From Iamia sp038233075 (GTDB lineage Bacteria; Actinomycetota; Acidimicrobiia; Acidimicrobiales; Iamiaceae): a stretch of DNA of 64,000 bases. The notes under the pieces were generated by a model. It had not been told where the DNA came from. It made no database searches and saw only the letters and a list, made by a program, of their open reading frames with translations. Below, piece by piece: positions 60,844-64,000 of this stretch. Position 1 is the first letter of the stretch. Each line of letters begins with the position of its first letter. Position numbers and translations under genes: made by a program. The stretch covers positions 7,528-71,527 of the forward strand of contig JBBSMQ010000019.1 in NCBI GenBank assembly GCA_038233075.1, given 5' to 3'.

Positions 60844-61314
60844 TCACTCCCTTGACGAGGCGGCGGTGCCGGTCTCCGCCGGTCCCGCCCGGGGCGCGGC
60901 CATGCCCAGGCCGACCGCGGCCGTGCCCAGCAGGGCTCCGGCTCCGGCCAGCACCGGGCCGGGCCCGACCCCGGCCCGGCCGACCTGATCGAGGGCACCG
61001 ACCACCAGGATGGTGCCGGCGACGGCCAGCACGACGGCCCCGCCCGACACGGCCGGACCGACCCGTCCGCCGAGGCCGGCCCCCACCAGCAGGAGGGCGC
61101 CGGCGAGGGGCACGGTGTAGACGGCCAACCCCGCCCACGGGGGGGCCCAGGCGTCGACCGCGCCGGAGAGGATCAGGTCCCCGACGCGGTGCAGGGCGAT
61201 GGTCGACCCGGCGCCCCGCTCCGCCCACGGCGCCGCCGCCGCCGTCAGCAGCAGGGCCCCGCCCAGGGCCCCGATGGCCTGGCTGGCGGTCCGGGCGGAC
61301 GGCACGCCGGGCAC
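60844..61314 (-). CDS. Four-helix membrane protein, unknown
   Basis: The 156 residues contain about four hydrophobic segments (AIGALGGALLLTAAAAPWA, AGLAVYTVPLAGALLLVGAGL, VSGGAVVLAVAGTILVVGAL, GPVLAGAGALLGTAAVGLGMA) joined by short loops. Trp and His residues lie in the outer loop (SGAVDAWAPPWAG). No family is recognised. The GTG start lies six bases after TAGGTT and appears leaderless. It is the first gene of a run that continues into the two Pro-rich proteins. Confidence 0.7.
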   Translation of the reverse strand: MPGVPSARTASQAIGALGGALLLTAAAAPWAERGAGSTIALHRVGDLILSGAVDAWAPPWAGLAVYTVPLAGALLLVGAGLGGRVGPAVSGGAVVLAVAGTILVVGALDQVGRAGVGPGPVLAGAGALLGTAAVGLGMAAPRAGPAETGTAASSRE

Positions 61315-61357
61315 GGAGTGAACCTACCCCACACCCCCCGATGCCAGACTCCGCGCC
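61315..61357. promoter_or_regulatory. Short divergent promoter region
   Basis: On the minus strand TAGGTT (61326-61321) ends six bases before the membrane-protein GTG. On the plus strand CAGACT (61345-61350) ends seven bases before GTG 61358 and may be a weak -10 for the GNAT gene. The two start points are only 43 bases apart. Confidence 0.4.
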
Positions 61358-61930
61358 GTGGCCTCGCTCCCGGTGCTGGTCGACCGGTCGGCCGGTCTCC
61401 GGCTTCGCCCCTGGCATCCCGCTGAAGCCGCCGTGCTGGTCGAGGCCTGGGCCACGCCCGACATCGCGGGCCGGGCGCGGGCCGGCGCCGACCGCTCGCT
61501 CGAGGGCGCGGCGCGCTGGATCCGCGGCGCGGCGGCGCGGGCATCCGCCGGCCTCGCGATCGACCTCGTCATCGCTCCCCTCGATGGCACCGCGGTGTGG
61601 GGAGAGGTGGGCCTGGTCCGTCGGCGACTCCGGTCCTCGGGTGGGTCCTCGCTCGAGCGCACGGTCTGGGAGGTGGGCTGGTGGGTGCTGCCGGCGGAGC
61701 GGGGCCGGGGCCGGGCCGCGCGCGCCGTGACCCGCCTGGGCACGTGGGCCGGACCGGCGCTGGGCGTGGAGGCGTGGGTGGCCCGCATCGAGCCCGGCAA
61801 CGTCGCGTCGGCTCGGGTGGCCGAGGCCGTCGGGCTCACCCGGCGAGGTGGCTTCGACGCCGGGCGCGACCTGTGGGCCGGTCCGCTCCCGGGTGGCGGC
61901 CCCCGGGCCGATGACGGGCGGCAGGTGTAG
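61358..61930 (+). CDS. GNAT family N-acetyltransferase (RimJ-like)
   Basis: The 190-residue protein resembles ribosomal-protein or small-molecule acetyltransferases: LRLRPWHPAEAAVLVEAWATPDI, IAPLDGTAVWGEVGLV, WEVGWWVLPAERGRGRAARAVTRLGTWA (acetyl-CoA loop) and VEAWVARIEPGNVASARVAEAVGLTRRG, the typical last two strands. The substrate is unknown. GTG start. Its stop codon forms part of the TAGGGT element of the pyr operon. Confidence 0.87.
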   Translation: MASLPVLVDRSAGLRLRPWHPAEAAVLVEAWATPDIAGRARAGADRSLEGAARWIRGAAARASAGLAIDLVIAPLDGTAVWGEVGLVRRRLRSSGGSSLERTVWEVGWWVLPAERGRGRAARAVTRLGTWAGPALGVEAWVARIEPGNVASARVAEAVGLTRRGGFDAGRDLWAGPLPGGGPRADDGRQV

Positions 61931-61993
61931 GGTCCGTGATGTCCGTGATGTCCGTGAAGCGGGTCCGGTGAGGCCTGCACGGCAGGAGTCCGA
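61928..61993 (+). promoter_or_regulatory. pyr operon leader: promoter, 9-mer repeats, short ORF and SD hairpin
   Basis: TAGGGT (61928-61933) overlaps the stop of the GNAT gene. Three tandem 9-mers follow, GTCCGTGAT, GTCCGTGAT, GTCCGTGAA (61932-61958). A short ORF at 61939-61971 starts with ATG five bases after the -10 and encodes MSVMSVKRVR. CCTGC-ACG-GCAGG (61974-61986) forms a small hairpin whose right arm overlaps the pyrR SD AGGAG (61984-61988). This arrangement suggests translational control of pyrR. The control itself is inference. Confidence 0.5.
61939..61971 (+). CDS. Possible leader peptide MSVMSVKRVR
   Basis: This ten-codon ORF lies in the pyrR leader. Its ATG sits where a transcript starting at the TAGGGT promoter would begin, and its TGA ends 13 bases before the pyrR SD. 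An in-frame GTG lies directly before the ATG. It is the only ORF of this kind seen at an operon front in the window. No evidence of translation beyond its position. Confidence 0.3.
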   Translation: MSVMSVKRVR

Positions 61994-62560
61994 GTGGCTG
62001 AGAGAGAGCGACGCATCGCCCCGCCCTACGGCGGCGTCTTCGTGCCCCGCACCCGGGTCCTCGATGCCGACGACGTGGCCCGGGCCATCTGGCGGATGGC
62101 CCACGAGGTGGTCGAGCGCAACCACGGTCTGGGCGAGGTGCTCGTCGTCGGGCTCCAGACCGGTGGGTGCTGGATCGCGGAGCGCCTGGCCGATGCCCTC
62201 GACTCCATCGAGTCGGTCCGCCCCGAGGTCGGCGTCCTCGACGTGGCCTTCTACCGCGACGACATCGGGATCCGCCCCGTGTTGCCCGAGGCCGTGACCG
62301 ACATCCCCGAGGACATCGACGGGCGCAACATCGTCCTCGTGGACGACGTCTTGTTCACTGGCCGCACCATCCGCGCCGCGCTCGGCGCCCTGCACGACTA
62401 CGGCCGGCCTCGCTCGGTGCAGCTGGCGGTGATGGTCGACCGGGGTCACCGGGAGCTGCCCATCCGCCCCGACTACGTGGGCAAGAACCTCCCCACCCGC
62501 CGCGACGAGGTCGTCGACGTCCACCCCGAAGGTGTCGACCTGGGCGAGATGGTCAAGTGA
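61994..62560 (+). CDS. pyrR: PyrR: pyrimidine operon regulator / uracil phosphoribosyltransferase
   Basis: PyrR binds pyr mRNA in response to UMP and can act as a uracil phosphoribosyltransferase. The 188 residues show VFVPRTRVLDADDVARAIWRMAHEV, GLQTGG, FYRDDIG, the PRPP loop NIVLVDDVLFTGRTIRAAL near residue 115 and ELPIRPDYVGKNLPT. GTG at 61994 has AGGAG five bases upstream. pyrB follows at 38 bases. In mycobacteria PyrR acts on translation, which fits the leader hairpin. Confidence 0.96.
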   Translation: MAERERRIAPPYGGVFVPRTRVLDADDVARAIWRMAHEVVERNHGLGEVLVVGLQTGGCWIAERLADALDSIESVRPEVGVLDVAFYRDDIGIRPVLPEAVTDIPEDIDGRNIVLVDDVLFTGRTIRAALGALHDYGRPRSVQLAVMVDRGHRELPIRPDYVGKNLPTRRDEVVDVHPEGVDLGEMVK

Positions 62561-62570
62561 GCCCCGGGTC

Positions 62571-62610
62571 GTGAGGGCGCACCGGTGAGGGCGCACCAGT
62601 GAGGCACCTG
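62571..62610 (+). repeat. 14-base tandem repeat at the pyrB start
   Basis: GTGAGGGCGCACCG (62571-62584) and GTGAGGGCGCACCA (62585-62598) are followed by GTGAGGCACC at the pyrB start codon (62599). Each copy begins with GTGAGG, so the pyrB start is the third GTG of the series. The first two are out of frame with pyrB. No standard SD precedes GTG 62599. Confidence 0.6.
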
Positions 62611-63600
62611 CTCGACACCGCGTCCCTGTCGCGCCACGACGTGGAGGAGCTGCTGGAGCTCACCGAGTCGTTCGTGGAGGTGAGCGCCCGGTCCATCCCC
62701 AAGGTGCCGGCGCTGCGGGGGCGCACGGTGGCCTCGCTGTTCTTCGAGGACTCCACCCGCACCCGGCTCTCGTTCGAGACCGCGGCCAAGCGACTGTCGG
62801 CCGACACCATGACCTTCAGCGTGTCCAGCTCGTCGGTCAACAAGGGCGAGTCGCTACGGGACACGGCGCTCACCATCGAGGCCATGGGCGTCGATGCCGT
62901 CGTGGTCCGCCACCGCTGCTCGGGGGCGCCGCACCGGGTGGCCTCCTGGATCGACGCCAGCGTGGTCAACGGGGGCGACGGCTGGCACGACCACCCCACC
63001 CAGGGCCTGCTCGACGCCTTCACCCTCCGATCCCGCGTCGGCGCCCTGGACGGGTGCCGGGTCGCGGTGGTGGGCGACGTCAAGCACTCCCGGGTGGCGC
63101 GGGCCGACGTGCACGCCTTCACGACCCTGGGGGCGCAGGTGACCCTCGTCGCCCCACCGACGCTGCTGCCCCCCTCGCTCGAGGGCTGGCCGGTCACCGT
63201 CGCCCACGACCTCGACGCCGTCCTCGACGATGTGGACTGCGTGGCCCTGCTGCGCATGCAGCGGGAGCGGATGACCGAGGCCCTGGTGCCCACGCTGCGG
63301 GAGTACACCGCCCGCTACGGCCTCACCGTGGCCCGGGCCCGCCGCCTGGGAGCCGATGTCGTGGTCATGCACCCCGGTCCCATGAACCGGGGGGTCGAGA
63401 TCGCCCCTGAGGTGGCCGACGACCCCCGGGCCGTCATCGTCGACCAGGTCCGCAACGGGGTCGCGGTCCGCATGGCGGTGCTGTTCCGCCTGCTCGGCGC
63501 CGAGGCTCGCAGCGCGCCCCGGATGGATGACGCCGCCGACGACGAGCGGGGACCGGTCGGCGGTCGCATCCCCGAGCCGGCCGAGGCCCCTCGTGGCTGA
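62599..63600 (+). CDS. pyrB: Aspartate carbamoyltransferase catalytic subunit PyrB
   Basis: PyrB forms carbamoyl aspartate, the committed step of UMP synthesis. The 333 residues show SLFFEDSTRTRLSFETAAKRL near residue 48 (carbamoyl phosphate site), the 80s loop SVNKGESLRDT, RHRCSGAPH, GDGWHDHPTQGLLDAFTLR near 132, GDVKHSRVARADVHAF and HPGPMNRGVEI near 258. No pyrI regulatory subunit gene follows, as usual in actinobacteria. The end overlaps pyrC by eight bases. Confidence 0.97.
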   Translation: MRHLLDTASLSRHDVEELLELTESFVEVSARSIPKVPALRGRTVASLFFEDSTRTRLSFETAAKRLSADTMTFSVSSSSVNKGESLRDTALTIEAMGVDAVVVRHRCSGAPHRVASWIDASVVNGGDGWHDHPTQGLLDAFTLRSRVGALDGCRVAVVGDVKHSRVARADVHAFTTLGAQVTLVAPPTLLPPSLEGWPVTVAHDLDAVLDDVDCVALLRMQRERMTEALVPTLREYTARYGLTVARARRLGADVVVMHPGPMNRGVEIAPEVADDPRAVIVDQVRNGVAVRMAVLFRLLGAEARSAPRMDDAADDERGPVGGRIPEPAEAPRG

Positions 63601-64000
63601 GACGCTGGCGATCAAGGGGGGGCGGGTCATCGATGCCACGGGGCAGCGAGCGGCCGACGTGGTCGTGGCCGACGGGCGCATCGTCGCCGTCGGGCCCGGC
63701 CTCGACGGCGACCGGATCCTCGACGCCGGTGGCTGCGTGGTGGCGCCCGGCCTGGTCGATCTGCACGCCCACCTGCGCCAGCCGGGCCGGGAGGAGGCCG
63801 AGACCATCGAGACCGGCAGCCGCGCTGCCGCCCGGGGCGGGTTCACCGCGGTGGTCGCCATGCCTAACACCACCCCGGCCATCGACTCTGCGGGCGTCGT
63901 GCGCGAGGTCCAGGAGCTGGCCCGGACCGCCCGTGGGGCGGGGCCCCCCACCGGGGCCATCACCGGCGACCCGGCCGGGGCGGCCCACCCCCCCAAGGCC
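63593..64000 (+). CDS. pyrC: Dihydroorotase PyrC, 3' end cut by window edge
   Basis: PyrC closes carbamoyl aspartate to dihydroorotate with two zinc ions. The visible 136 codons start with GTG inside the pyrB end (GTGGCTGA) and read LAIKGGRVIDATGQRAADVVV, CVVAPGLVDLHAHLRQPG with the HxH zinc ligands near residue 58, and GGFTAVVAMPNTTPAIDS, all typical of type I dihydroorotase. The frame is still open at base 64000. Confidence 0.95.
   Translation, partial: MAETLAIKGGRVIDATGQRAADVVVADGRIVAVGPGLDGDRILDAGGCVVAPGLVDLHAHLRQPGREEAETIETGSRAAARGGFTAVVAMPNTTPAIDSAGVVREVQELARTARGAGPPTGAITGDPAGAAHPPKA

Overview
The window is about 72% GC by eye. Nearly every gap is short, and GTG and TTG starts are common. 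Gene content points to an actinobacterium: mDAP-type MurE, SepF, DivIVA and FtsZ but no FtsA, the bacterial proteasome activator Bpa, an Rpf-type transglycosylase, 13E12-type DUF222/HNH genes, and an aro-pepQ-efp-nusB cluster. Long Pro/Asp-rich protein tails, a eukaryote-like (type 2) IleRS and the DUF2855 protein suggest Acidimicrobiia, perhaps Iamia-like. That class assignment is inference.

Layout. 2-13572 is a division and cell wall (dcw) cluster: murE (cut by the window edge), mraY, murD, ftsW, murG, murC, murB, ftsQ, ftsZ, pgeF, yggS, sepF, yggT, divIVA. murF is not between murE and mraY. Most junctions overlap by 4 to 13 bases, and the only real regulatory gap is ftsQ-ftsZ. 13599-21204 holds ileS (reversed), a DksA-like gene, lspA, rluD, an Rrf2 regulator, a phosphodiesterase and bpa. 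21205-25380 is a decay zone: a small membrane protein, a frameshifted DUF222/HNH gene and tails of an amidase and a kinase-like gene that both break at about 25017. 25381-33868 has a YihY membrane protein, dnaE, a VapBC-type pair, an unknown protein, a nitroreductase and a secreted Rpf-like enzyme. 33990-43981 is metabolic and accessory: an acyltransferase-toroid fusion, a YyaL/SPATA20 protein, DUF2855, an SDR, a lipoprotein, a CBS protein and two adenylating enzymes. 44068-48777 has a solitary Res-type helicase with a replaced C-terminus and an intact DUF222/HNH gene. 48939-56909 has a GH5 lipoprotein and a tight run of a prepilin peptidase, aroC, aroK, aroB, aroQ, pepQ, efp and nusB. 56945-61314 holds two related proline-rich single-pass surface proteins and a four-helix membrane protein, all on the minus strand. 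61358-64000 has a GNAT gene and the pyrimidine operon pyrR-pyrB-pyrC, the last cut by the window edge.

Expression signals. At least twelve genes have a TANNNT -10 hexamer ending 5-8 bases before the start codon, the layout of leaderless transcripts. Others have Shine-Dalgarno sequences (GGAGG, AAGGAGG). Within operons, 4-base (RTGA) and 8-base (NTGNCTGA) overlaps recur, which points to translational coupling. No tRNA, rRNA, CRISPR array or insertion sequence was seen.
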